Of a stretch of 29,783 bases of DNA, positions 1-7,374 are shown piece after piece. Source of the stretch: Zetaproteobacteria bacterium (GTDB lineage Bacteria; Pseudomonadota; Alphaproteobacteria; Micavibrionales; Micavibrionaceae); the NCBI GenBank assembly GCA_002747015.1, contig NVXI01000015.1, forward strand, positions 8,783 through 38,565. The letters are read 5' to 3'. The position numbers and the translations under genes are program-made. Within the stretch, counting starts at the first letter, position 1. Each line of letters begins with the position of its first letter. Below the pieces are notes generated by a model that did no database searches, had not been told where the DNA came from, and worked only from the letters and a program-made list of their open reading frames with translations.

Positions 1-84
1 AGTTGGAAGAGTAAACGCACCAAGAACGATCGCTAAAAAACAAACACTCCACCCATGAATTTTTTTTATGCTTATATTATACAT
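1..84 (-). CDS. partial exported or membrane protein, N-terminus only
   Basis: An ATG on the minus strand opens a frame that runs off the left edge of the window after 28 codons without a stop. The visible peptide starts MYNISIKKIHGW and continues with a hydrophobic stretch (VCFLAIVLGAF). This is the layout of a Sec signal peptide or an N-terminal membrane anchor: a short basic region followed by an apolar core. The start lies 58 nt beyond the stop of the cysQ-like gene on the same strand, so it could be the next gene of that operon. The ribosome-binding site is weak. Nothing can be said about function, and the call rests on one short open frame with the right polarity pattern. Confidence 0.42.
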   Translation of the reverse strand, partial: MYNISIKKIHGWSVCFLAIVLGAFTLPT

Positions 85-142
85 ATCGCAATTATACACA
101 CACTCGTTAATAAAGAACAAGTTTTGAATTTTCTTTTCATCA

Positions 143-982
143 TCACTCTACGTATCTAAAAAACTCACCTGATGCCGCGATAAATTCAGGATTCAGAAGC
201 TTGGGATCGTCGCCGCCATATTTCAAAGTATTGCCTTTCATATCCCTGATATCACCACCTGCCGCACGTAATATCGCATGCCCTGCGGCGGTATCCCACT
301 CACATGTTGGGCCAAAACGAGGGTATAAATCGGCCTTTCCATTCGCAATAACACATATTTTAATTGAACTGAAGCGGCGAATAATTTTGTTAATTTTAAG
401 GTTCTCCAACATCGCCTCAAGAGCGTCATTAGGTCTAGAATAATGGCTGGACATTATAACCAGTCCATTTTTCGGCATACGCCTTGTTTGCATATCTTTT
501 TCAGTCTCGCTATCTTCAAAATAACGCACAGCCTTACCAGAGCCATCCTCCTCCAGATACCCTGCATACAGCTCCCCGCTTTCTGGTGCATAGATAACCC
601 CTAATACGGGATCACCTTTATAAATAAGTGCGATGTTCACAGTGAAATTAGGATCCCCCGCTGCAAAGGCACGTGTGCCATCCAAAGGGTCTACAAGCCA
701 AAAGAAATCATGCTTTGAAAAATCAATACGCACTCCAGAAGCAAAAGATTCCTCACCAACAACCGGAATATCAGGCAGTATCTCAAGAAGCTTTTTTTCA
801 ATTAAACGTTCAGCCTCTTGATCTGCCTGTGTGACAATAGAGCCGTCAGCCTTGGTTGTTACACCAACATCCCTTATGCCGTCAAAATATTCCAGGATAA
901 GCTCCCCCGCATCCACGGCAATACGGCGCACCATGTTACAAAGTGCCGCGCGATGCAAAAGTATTTTAGGCAAGCCTTCCAT
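143..982 (-). CDS. cysQ: inositol monophosphatase family, 3'(2'),5'-bisphosphate nucleotidase CysQ-like
   Basis: Member of the Mg-dependent, Li-sensitive phosphatase family. Numbered from the ATG at 982 (279 aa), the visible motifs are GEES at about 76-79, DPLDGT at about 98-103 and CEWDTAAGHAI at about 227-237; these supply the metal-binding acidic residues. CysQ proteins convert PAP to AMP, removing a by-product of sulfate assimilation or sulfotransfer. An inositol-phosphatase activity cannot be excluded from motifs alone. The frame is open from an ATG at 997, but the ATG at 982 has a GGAG nine bases upstream, while the one at 997 has its purine run directly abutting; an ATG at 934 is also possible. 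The gene overlaps the end of ugd by about 17 nt, so the two are probably co-transcribed and coupled. Confidence 0.85.
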   Translation of the reverse strand: MEGLPKILLHRAALCNMVRRIAVDAGELILEYFDGIRDVGVTTKADGSIVTQADQEAERLIEKKLLEILPDIPVVGEESFASGVRIDFSKHDFFWLVDPLDGTRAFAAGDPNFTVNIALIYKGDPVLGVIYAPESGELYAGYLEEDGSGKAVRYFEDSETEKDMQTRRMPKNGLVIMSSHYSRPNDALEAMLENLKINKIIRRFSSIKICVIANGKADLYPRFGPTCEWDTAAGHAILRAAGGDIRDMKGNTLKYGGDDPKLLNPEFIAASGEFFRYVE

Positions 983-2315
983 ACAATTCCACTCCATCCT
1001 CTATGTCCACACTAGGACGCCCTATAGAAACGTATGAGAACCCCTTATCCTGTATTTCTTCAGTTTTATAAATATTACGCAAATCAACAATCATGTTACC
1101 GGACATGACTTCGTGCAAGCGATCAAGATCAAGCGCGCGAAACTCATTCCATTCCGTCACAATGGCAATAGCCTCTGTGCCAGCAGCAGCATCGTAAGCA
1201 TTATCGCACCATACAACATCATCAACCATCTCCTTTGCCGCTTCCATGGCTTCTGGATCATATACCTGTATCTGTGCACCAGCTTGTTGCAGCACCGGAA
1301 TAATCGTTAAAGCCGGTGCATCGCGCATATCATCTGTATTGGGTTTAAATGCCACCCCTAGAATTCCAATTTTCTTTCCACGTACATCACCACCACAAGC
1401 CTCTATAATTTTATCAGCCATACGCGCCTTACGGTCTTCATTCACGGAAACCACAGCCTCAACAATACGCTGAGGTGCTCCATATTTTTGCCCAGCACGC
1501 GTTAGCGCCAAAGTATCCTTTGGAAAGCAAGATCCACCATACCCTGGCCCTGCATTTAAGAACCGGCTACCTATACGTTCATCAAGGCCAATCCCCCTTG
1601 CGACTTGCTGCACATCCGCGCCGACCTGTTCGCATAAATCTGCAATTTCGTTAATAAAGGTGATCTTTGTTGCCAAAAATGCATTCGCCGCGTATTTAAT
1701 GATTTCTGCCGTTTCACGTTTCGTAAAAATAATTGGTGTTTCATTGAGGTAAAGCGGACGATAAACTTCTCGCATAACATTTTGAGCACGCTCAGACGAT
1801 ACACCAACCACAACACGATCAGGACGCATAAAATCATCGATCGCAGCACCTTCGCGCAAGAATTCAGGATTGGATGCAACATCAAAATCAGCGGCAGGCG
1901 CTTCCTCACGCATAATACGTTCAACATCTCGCCCTGTACCAACAGGTACCGTCGACTTGTTAATAACAACGGTATACCCATCAAGGTTTTGTGCTATTTC
2001 TCGCGCAGCGCCATGAACATATGACAAATCAGCATCACGACAATAACGCCGAGATGGCGTTCCCACCGCAATAAATACAGCCTCTGATGGTTTTACAGCC
2101 TCGGCAATATCTGTAGTAAACTTGATACGTCCCGCATCAATTTGGCGTTTCAAAAGCTCTTCAAGCCCAGGTTCAAAAATAGGGATTTCACCATTTTTCA
2201 AGCGCTCAATTTTATCCTTATCCTTATCAACACAAACAACAGTGTGCCCAAATTCGGCAAAACAAACGCCAGAGACTAAACCAACATAACCAGTTCCAAC
2301 CATTCCAATGCGCAT
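966..2315 (-). CDS. ugd: UDP-glucose 6-dehydrogenase
   Basis: A 449-aa NAD-dependent enzyme that oxidises UDP-glucose to UDP-glucuronate, a precursor of capsule, exopolysaccharide or modified lipopolysaccharide. The N-terminus carries the Rossmann motif GTGYVG (residues 7-12) and an acidic residue at the end of beta-2 (VCVDKD). NPEFLREG is at 149-156, and the catalytic cysteine C263 sits in GYGGSCFPKD. Length is normal for the bacterial family (about 430-450 aa). The start has AGAAGGAA upstream. The 3' end overlaps the cysQ-like gene, which suggests one operon for cell-surface sugar and possibly sulfate metabolism; the link to sulfation is inference. A divergent 223-nt gap separates it from the SapC-like gene. 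Confidence 0.96.
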   Translation of the reverse strand: MRIGMVGTGYVGLVSGVCFAEFGHTVVCVDKDKDKIERLKNGEIPIFEPGLEELLKRQIDAGRIKFTTDIAEAVKPSEAVFIAVGTPSRRYCRDADLSYVHGAAREIAQNLDGYTVVINKSTVPVGTGRDVERIMREEAPAADFDVASNPEFLREGAAIDDFMRPDRVVVGVSSERAQNVMREVYRPLYLNETPIIFTKRETAEIIKYAANAFLATKITFINEIADLCEQVGADVQQVARGIGLDERIGSRFLNAGPGYGGSCFPKDTLALTRAGQKYGAPQRIVEAVVSVNEDRKARMADKIIEACGGDVRGKKIGILGVAFKPNTDDMRDAPALTIIPVLQQAGAQIQVYDPEAMEAAKEMVDDVVWCDNAYDAAAGTEAIAIVTEWNEFRALDLDRLHEVMSGNMIVDLRNIYKTEEIQDKGFSYVSIGRPSVDIEDGVELYGRLA

Positions 2316-2404
2316 TGACTTATTCCTTCTCTAAAGCTTTGCTAACGTGCCAGAAACTTAACCGATTTATTCCATCAATAAAAGCCCAAAACAACACCGA
2401 TTGG

Positions 2405-2432
2405 ACACTATTGATAACTAATTATTGGTCAA
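2405..2432 (-). promoter_or_regulatory. possible promoter of ugd
   Basis: On the minus strand TTGACC (2427-2432) is followed after 16 bases by TAGTGT (2405-2410). The -35 is good and the -10 poor. It lies about 90 nt upstream of the ugd start, in the divergent gap with the SapC-like gene. Weak support. Confidence 0.3.
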
Positions 2433-2538
2433 AGCAATAACACAACAAACAAATACATGAAAAACCATTGGTAATGACAGAATTTTTACCATATCATTCC
2501 CAATTCAAAGAGACATACTAAAATTTACGAGGATTTCA

Positions 2539-3339
2539 ATGGCGAATAATAGTGAAGCAAAGAAAAATGGAAAAGACGCGGATAGCGACGCAAACAAAAG
2601 CACAACGCAGCTCCCTCTTTTTTATAAGAACCCCACGCCTCTTGATGCAAAGAAACATGCCAGCCTTTCTTTACAAAAGGACTTTGGGTTCTCTTTCACA
2701 AAAAACATTAATGCTGTTCCGGTCAATATGATTGAAATGCCCCAAATTTGCCATTTCTATCCCATCGCATTTAGTCCTGATGATAATGCAACCCCAGTGG
2801 CCATTTTAGGGCTACGCGATAATGAAAACCTATTTCTTGACGCCAAAGACAATTGGGATGTAAATGCATATATCCCCGCATATATCCGACGCTATCCCTT
2901 CATTTTCTCTGAAATACCTGACAGCGATCAATTAACATTATGTATTGATCACACAGATGGCATCACAGAGAAAAGTAAAGAACGCCCGCTTTTTAACGCA
3001 GAAGGCGCACCAAGCGATCTTGCCAAAAATGCTCTTGAATTCTGCAAATCATATCACGCAGCAGCAGGGCAAACCTTAGAGTTCAGCAAGGCCATTGCAC
3101 AAAATGATCTATTGATTGAGCGAGAAGCCCAAATTAATATAGCAGGAAACCGCAGGATTAACTTTTCTGGCTTTAGAATCATAGACGAAAAGAAGCTTTC
3201 TGAACTTGATGATAAGATATTCATTGAGTGGAGAGAAAAAGGCTGGCTTCCGTTTTTATATGCACATCTATTCTCTGGTGCACAATGGCAACGTCTGACA
3301 CGCTTGCTAAATCAACGCCTTGAGAAAGAAGCAGCGTAG
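2539..3339 (+). CDS. SapC family protein
   Basis: A 266-aa protein that resembles the SapC-like family, named after a protein linked to the S-layer locus of Campylobacter fetus and widespread in proteobacteria with no settled biochemical role. Recognisable family features are the early QLPLFYKNPTPLD segment, the central block with IPAYIRRYPF (about 112-121), and a C-terminal segment ending near the WLPFLYAHLFSG stretch. There is no signal peptide and no membrane segment. The first 25 residues are polar, Lys/Asp/Asn-rich and probably disordered. The start is supported by ACGAGGA eight bases upstream. It stands alone between the divergent ugd gene and the next plus-strand gene. A link to surface structures fits the ugd neighbour but is inference. 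Confidence 0.75.
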   Translation: MANNSEAKKNGKDADSDANKSTTQLPLFYKNPTPLDAKKHASLSLQKDFGFSFTKNINAVPVNMIEMPQICHFYPIAFSPDDNATPVAILGLRDNENLFLDAKDNWDVNAYIPAYIRRYPFIFSEIPDSDQLTLCIDHTDGITEKSKERPLFNAEGAPSDLAKNALEFCKSYHAAAGQTLEFSKAIAQNDLLIEREAQINIAGNRRINFSGFRIIDEKKLSELDDKIFIEWREKGWLPFLYAHLFSGAQWQRLTRLLNQRLEKEAA

Positions 3340-3432
3340 TTTCGAAACGCCCTTTATCCTAATGGTTTTATCCCCTTGCATCAGCCACTTGACACCAATT
3401 GTGGATAGATGCACCCAAAACCCCAATGTCGC

Positions 3433-3460
3433 TTGAATTTATTTCTCCGATCATGATACT
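3433..3460 (+). promoter_or_regulatory. possible promoter of the HTH/coiled-coil gene
   Basis: TTGAAT (3433-3438), a 16-base spacer and GATACT (3455-3460) precede the next gene by about 80 nt. A perfect TTGACA also occurs at 3389-3394 but has no credible -10 at the right distance. Weak support. Confidence 0.25.
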
Positions 3461-3541
3461 TAGATTCATGGGTCTTTTCCATTTCGAGGATTGATCTGTA
3501 CATCTTTATTTTTTACTTCAAAAAAAACAAACGAGGACATC

Positions 3542-4147
3542 ATGGCTAAAGTAGGCGCGCAAAGAGCAGCTATTCTGACTGGAAAATCAAAATCAACAAT
3601 ACAGCGCGCCATGAATAGCGGAAAGTTATCATTTGAATTGGACCAAAATAAACGCCGTGTTATTGATGTCTCTGAGCTGGAGCGTGTCTTTGGTATAAAA
3701 CAGCAAGATACTAGCGCGCCAGAAAAAATAGAAACAAAAGAAATAGTTGATGCTGTTGAAAAAGAGCGCATGAGAATGCAGATCAAAATGCTTGAGCAAC
3801 AGCTCTTAGTTTCTGATGAGCGCTTAACAGATTTAACTGACCAGCGCAACAAATGGGAAAAGCAAGCATCCCAAATTTTGATCACGAGTCAGTACTCTCA
3901 AAAGCAGGCCGAAGAGTTACGCGCCCAGATCAAAGAACGTGAAGATAGAGCACGTCAGCGTCGACTACAAAATGCACAAGTTCAAAAAGCTCAAGCGAAG
4001 ACTTTCAAAGGATCTAAGGCTCCCAGAGCGACAAGCTACGAAGCCAAGAAACTTAATGAAAAAATGAAAAAACTTAAAGCCGAAAATGAAAATGCTTCGG
4101 ATTATTCCAGTTCCGTTTTCCGGTTTTGGAAAAGAGCCAAGAGCTAA
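3542..4147 (+). CDS. helix-turn-helix protein with long coiled coil (plasmid KfrA / entry-exclusion-protein-like layout)
   Basis: A 201-aa protein. Residues 1-50 look like a MerR/excisionase-type DNA-reading head: a tri-helical unit with the ILTGKSKSTIQRAMNSGKL helix-turn-helix, then a short wing with RRVIDVSELERVFG. Residues about 62-150 are almost wholly charged and heptad-like and should form a coiled coil. The tail (about 155-201) is Lys-rich and ends FRFWKRAKS. A DNA-binding head plus alpha-helical tail is the layout of KfrA-type and 'entry exclusion protein 1' proteins found on alphaproteobacterial plasmids; this is similarity of layout, not proven homology. The ATG at 3542 has GAGGA seven to eight bases upstream and is preferred over a TTG at 3491 in the same frame. 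It could be a transcriptional or segregation-type DNA binder. Confidence 0.62.
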   Translation: MAKVGAQRAAILTGKSKSTIQRAMNSGKLSFELDQNKRRVIDVSELERVFGIKQQDTSAPEKIETKEIVDAVEKERMRMQIKMLEQQLLVSDERLTDLTDQRNKWEKQASQILITSQYSQKQAEELRAQIKEREDRARQRRLQNAQVQKAQAKTFKGSKAPRATSYEAKKLNEKMKKLKAENENASDYSSSVFRFWKRAKS

Positions 4148-4265
4148 AAAACAAAACTCATATTTAAATGCACCTCATACGAACACTGAATGTTAACAAA
4201 ACTTCAACTAGTGTGGGTGATGTGTTAGGTGCTATAGTGATAAAGACAACCTGAGGAATAAAATT

Positions 4266-5060
4266 ATGCGGTCTTTTATTTTAACGATCTTTTTCGTCTG
4301 TATATATCTGTGCCACGCATCCATCTCATCTTTTGCGCAAGACGCACCGCCAGCTGTAACGCAATCATCCTCTGAAAAAAGCGTAGCCCCCCCCCCTACA
4401 AAAGAGGCTAGTATTTATGATGATGCTACCGACGACCAAATTGCAGAAGCACAGCAATACTACAATCATTGCTCGAATAATGAGACCGTCAGCAAGCAGA
4501 AAGACTGTAAATGCGCAACAGTTGCCTATCTCAGAACACGTCTTGAGCTAGGCCCTGATGCTACAACAAAAACAATAATGGCAACCAACAGAAATACATG
4601 CCTAAAAGATGAGGCTCGCCACAAACTAAGCAAGGACAGATCCACTCGTGACCTTTCATACATAACGGAAAAACAATTAGCCGAAGCAGAATTCGTGTTC
4701 CAGCATTGCAAGGCAAAACGCGCATTAAACAGTCAGTTTGATTGTGAATGTTTTGCAGCACGTTTTTTGGATGAACGGCTCAAATTAGGGCCCATTCCGA
4801 AATGGGAGTCACTATTCGGCCGATTCAATAGTGATTGTAGGAATGTTGTAGAGACAACTGGCATTGAGTACTCCACATGCATGATGCATTTTGGCATTAA
4901 AGATGCTGTCAACATGGAGCCAAAAGAATATTGCGAATGCTACGCCAGAAAATGGGCTGATCTTTTCGAAAACTATCCAGGTAAAATTACATTTAACACG
5001 AAACAATCCTTAAAGTCTCAAGCACGAGGACATTGCAAAGACTTAGATCGGTTCAGATAA
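4266..5060 (+). CDS. exported cysteine-rich protein with three four-cysteine modules; unknown function
   Basis: A 264-aa protein not recognised from a named family. Residues 1-24 form a clear signal peptide with a likely cut after SSFA, followed by a Ser/Pro/Thr-rich linker (25-50). The mature part holds three repeats. Module 1 has C69, C81, C83 and C112; module 2 has C148, C160, C162 and C191; module 3 has C205, C223, C225 and C257. Modules 1 and 2 have identical spacing, C-X11-C-X-C-X28-C; module 3 is looser (C-X17-C-X-C-X31-C). Conserved text includes [KE]CECxA and L.LGP. Twelve cysteines in an exported protein suggest three pairs of disulfides, or less likely metal sites. The linker is coded in part by a run of ten C (4387-4396). 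AGGA precedes the ATG at a normal distance. It is a single-gene unit, convergent with the acyl-CoA dehydrogenase gene. Confidence 0.72.
   Translation: MRSFILTIFFVCIYLCHASISSFAQDAPPAVTQSSSEKSVAPPPTKEASIYDDATDDQIAEAQQYYNHCSNNETVSKQKDCKCATVAYLRTRLELGPDATTKTIMATNRNTCLKDEARHKLSKDRSTRDLSYITEKQLAEAEFVFQHCKAKRALNSQFDCECFAARFLDERLKLGPIPKWESLFGRFNSDCRNVVETTGIEYSTCMMHFGIKDAVNMEPKEYCECYARKWADLFENYPGKITFNTKQSLKSQARGHCKDLDRFR
4387..4396 (+). repeat. C10 mononucleotide run inside the cysteine-rich protein gene
   Basis: Ten consecutive C bases code for the end of Ala41 and for Pro42-Pro44, just after the signal peptide. A one-base slip would shift the frame before all three cysteine modules. Such runs are typical slippage sites, in the cell and also in sequencing. 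Confidence 0.9.
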
Positions 5061-5066
5061 TCAATT

Positions 5067-5097
5067 GATGTCCAAGACTCAGTTTTTATAGGACATC
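5067..5097. terminator. weak inverted repeat between convergent genes
   Basis: GATGTCC (5067-5073) and GGACATC (5091-5097) form a 7-bp stem with a 17-base loop in the short gap between two convergent genes. There is no strong T run on either side, so termination is only a suggestion from position. Confidence 0.3.
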
Positions 5098-5957
5098 TAT
5101 AAAATCGACGATAGAATACCAAGAGAGCATGGAAGTATACTTTCACGATAGAATTTATGTTCCCCCATCATCATATTTCCATCTTTACTTTCGGTTACTC
5201 CCTTTGTCTGTTCCGCCTTCTCAATCATTGCGCCGCCAAGAATAAGACTGAAAGCCTCTAAATACGGCGTAGAAACCCACGAAACGTGATCCAAATCACC
5301 GTCCTTTCCCAAGGATATTAAGGTATCTGTCGCACGCGTCAGGGCATTCAGATAGGTTCCATCCACCTGCCCCTCCATTTCCTTTATATAGACCATTGCA
5401 AGCGCACCATCATCACGCAGAATCTTTCTAAACACAAAATCAGCAGCTTGAATCCCGTTTGTCCCCTCATATATCGGCAGAATACGTGCATCCCGATAAT
5501 ATTGCGCGGCACCAGTTTCCTCAATAAACCCCATTCCACCTTGTATCTGTATACCCACCGAGGCCACGTGAACGGCCATATCGGTACACCAGCCCTTTAC
5601 AATTGGCGTTAAAAAATTAACACGCGCACGTGCATCACGATCACCAGATATTGCCTTATCAAGCTCTAACGCTGCGTTATAAGCCATAAGCCTGCCCGTC
5701 GTTACACGTGCCTTCATATCAAGAAGCATACGACGAACATCTGCATGGTGCGCAATCACCACACGCTCACCGTTTTTAAATGATTTCCCCTGTACACGCT
5801 CATTGGCATAAGCCAATGCATGCTGATAAGCACGCTCAGCGAGCGCAACACCCTGCAATCCAACACATAAACGTGCATTATTCATCATCGTAAACATGCA
5901 CTTCAGGCCATTATTCTCTCCCCCGATCAACTCGCCCACGGCACCATCAAAGTCCAT
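5097..5957 (-). CDS. acyl-CoA dehydrogenase C-terminal fragment
   Basis: 286 residues counted from an internal ATG (MDFDGAVGELIGG). In an unbroken gene this frame would be entered about 70 nt further upstream, at the G run. It holds the C-terminal four-helix domain, the R-V-Q-G-K region and the catalytic-Glu block YEGTNGIQAADF. The extreme C-terminus (FYRESILPCSLGILSSIL) looks somewhat shorter than in typical long-form relatives. No convincing ribosome-binding site stands before the internal ATG, so independent translation is doubtful. Confidence 0.7.
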   Translation of the reverse strand: MDFDGAVGELIGGENNGLKCMFTMMNNARLCVGLQGVALAERAYQHALAYANERVQGKSFKNGERVVIAHHADVRRMLLDMKARVTTGRLMAYNAALELDKAISGDRDARARVNFLTPIVKGWCTDMAVHVASVGIQIQGGMGFIEETGAAQYYRDARILPIYEGTNGIQAADFVFRKILRDDGALAMVYIKEMEGQVDGTYLNALTRATDTLISLGKDGDLDHVSWVSTPYLEAFSLILGGAMIEKAEQTKGVTESKDGNMMMGEHKFYRESILPCSLGILSSIL

Positions 5958-6010
5958 AGTGCATGTCGGTGAAGCGTTAATCCCTAACTTATGCTCTAGA
6001 CCGATACATT

Positions 6011-6718
6011 CTACGGCATTCCTCCCCCCCCTTCTAACATTTTAGGAACAATAAAAAGAGAAAGACCACGCACATCATCTGGCGCACCAGAAATTCTTGC
6101 CAATACCAGATGAATAATATTATCGGCCATATCATGATCACCATATGTGATAAAAATTTTCTGCCCCGATATTTTATAGCTGCCGTCGCTTTGTTTCTCC
6201 GCTTTTGCGCGTAACAAACCAAGATCAGACCCGGCTTGTGCTTCGGTTAGGTTCATCGTACCTGTCCACTCACCGGATATAAGCTTGGACAGATAATAGC
6301 TTTTCTGCGCATCAGACCCATGAGAGGAAATTGCCTCAACAGTCGCTTGATTAAGCAAAGGACACAAACCAAATGACATATTTGCCCCCTGCCACATTTC
6401 TTGAATAGGAAAAGCAATCGCCCATGGCAAACCCTGCCCACCATATTCAGGATCAAATGGAACAGAATTCCAGCCGCCATCGCAATAGGTCTTATATGCA
6501 TCTTTGAATCCATCGGCCACCTTTACATGGCCATCAACAAATCGTGCACCTTGCTCATCCGCCGAACGATTAATTGGTGCAAGAACTTCAGATGCCAGTT
6601 TTGCCGCCTCTTCCAGAATTGCCTCGGTGGTTTCACGATCAAGATCAGCATTCTCGAACCCTAATACGTCATGTAATACAAACAACATTTCTTGGATGGG
6701 TGGCTGATAATCACTCAT
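6011..6718 (-). CDS. acyl-CoA dehydrogenase N-terminal fragment
   Basis: The first 235 residues of the split enzyme. They contain the alpha-helical N-terminal domain and the start of the beta domain, with the FAD/substrate segment MNLTEAQAGSDLG and KIFITYGDHD. The frame stops 13 bases after the G8 run. On its own it lacks the C-terminal helical domain and the catalytic Glu, so it should be inactive unless slippage restores the frame. It follows the four-helix membrane gene by 27 nt and is probably in its operon. Confidence 0.75.
   Translation of the reverse strand: MSDYQPPIQEMLFVLHDVLGFENADLDRETTEAILEEAAKLASEVLAPINRSADEQGARFVDGHVKVADGFKDAYKTYCDGGWNSVPFDPEYGGQGLPWAIAFPIQEMWQGANMSFGLCPLLNQATVEAISSHGSDAQKSYYLSKLISGEWTGTMNLTEAQAGSDLGLLRAKAEKQSDGSYKISGQKIFITYGDHDMADNIIHLVLARISGAPDDVRGLSLFIVPKMLEGGGGMP
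6024..6031 (-). repeat. G8 mononucleotide run at the acyl-CoA dehydrogenase frameshift
   Basis: Eight G on the coding strand exactly where the frame breaks. Nine or six G would restore the full reading frame; seven would lead to a stop after a few codons. Confidence 0.9.
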
Positions 6719-6745
6719 ATTGATCATTCCTTTTCTTCAACTCTA

Positions 6746-7252
6746 TTAAAAAGATACCCCAAGAGAACTTAAAATTCCGACAATAAGTACAATAATGATG
6801 ACAGCAACAAACACAATCATCAAATATTGCGTAAGGATTGCTGAAATCCCAAAGAAAATAGCAATACCGCCCAAAATACGGGTGTCCTTACGTAAAAGTC
6901 CTAATGCACCGTTCACAATTCCACCAAAAGCAATCAAGACCACGATAAGAGACCAATAATCTGTCCAATGCTTAGCCTCTTCGTCACTTGCAGTCTCTTT
7001 TATCTTGACTTCAACCTCCGGTGCCACGTCGCCAAAACCAAAAACAGCCAATATATTTTCTGTTATTGTTGTCGGACTTTCGACAATAACATCCTTAATA
7101 ACTGGTGCAGGTGGAGAAAATGCATCAAGTATCCAAGGCGTTGCCACAGAAAGACAAAAAGCAAGTAAAGCAATGAACAAGCCCACCATCGCAAAATTAT
7201 GGCCAACATCAATCATCGCTGCTGTACTTGTGACATTCTCTACATTGTCCAT
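6746..7252 (-). CDS. small four-helix membrane protein, unknown function
   Basis: A 168-aa protein with no family I recognise. Four hydrophobic segments are visible at about 20-43, 100-119, 126-144 and 145-163. Between the first two lies a polar 55-residue loop (about 44-98) with an acidic end (KIKETASDEEAKH). By positive-inside reasoning, the RKD after the second segment suggests that loop is cytoplasmic and the large loop is on the outer side. It lies 27 nt ahead of the acyl-CoA dehydrogenase gene on the same strand, so the two are probably co-transcribed. It is divergent from the transglycosylase-like gene, with a 122-nt shared upstream region. No enzymatic motif is visible. Confidence 0.6.
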   Translation of the reverse strand: MDNVENVTSTAAMIDVGHNFAMVGLFIALLAFCLSVATPWILDAFSPPAPVIKDVIVESPTTITENILAVFGFGDVAPEVEVKIKETASDEEAKHWTDYWSLIVVLIAFGGIVNGALGLLRKDTRILGGIAIFFGISAILTQYLMIVFVAVIIIVLIVGILSSLGVSF

Positions 7253-7321
7253 ATTTATATCCTATTCATAACTATGTCTATTCTGGCACGGTGATTGCAT
7301 TTCATCAAATAGATATCAATA

Positions 7322-7338
7322 AAGTAAATTATTTACTT
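7322..7338. promoter_or_regulatory. perfect 17-bp palindrome, possible operator
   Basis: AAGTAAATTATTTACTT: an 8-bp perfect inverted repeat around one T. It lies in the divergent gap about 37 nt before the transglycosylase-like gene and just ahead of a TATAAC at 7350-7355, where a regulator would contact the promoter. No regulator is identified. Confidence 0.4.
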
Positions 7339-7374
7339 CTGTAGAACCATATAACGCGTAACGAGATAAACACC

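Larger units (their letters stand above)
5097..6718 (-). pseudogene. acyl-CoA dehydrogenase, frameshifted at a G8 run
   Basis: Two adjacent minus-strand frames together make one acyl-CoA dehydrogenase of about 540 residues, of the long AcdA/DmdC-like type. The first frame ends PKMLEGGGGMP-stop directly after eight G (6024-6031 on the plus strand as C8). Reading on in the frame reached by adding one G, or removing two, gives EGGGRNAVECIGLEHKLGINAS and runs straight into the second half, matching the family's usual [G]xRN...C...HKLG[IM] segment. The intact enzyme would be an FAD flavoprotein oxidising acyl-CoA at C2-C3; the catalytic Glu lies in YEGTNGIQ. Either the gene is broken, it is phase-variable through the G run, or the run was miscounted in the sequence. 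The ATG at 6718 has AAGGA nine bases upstream and is preferred over the ATG at 6727. Confidence 0.82.

Noticed and set aside
3389..3394. Perfect TTGACA before the HTH/coiled-coil gene
   Set aside because: No -10-like hexamer lies 16-18 bases downstream.
3491..3541. TTG start 17 codons upstream of the HTH/coiled-coil gene
   Set aside because: The ATG at 3542 has GAGGA at good spacing; the upstream peptide is not typical of the HTH head.
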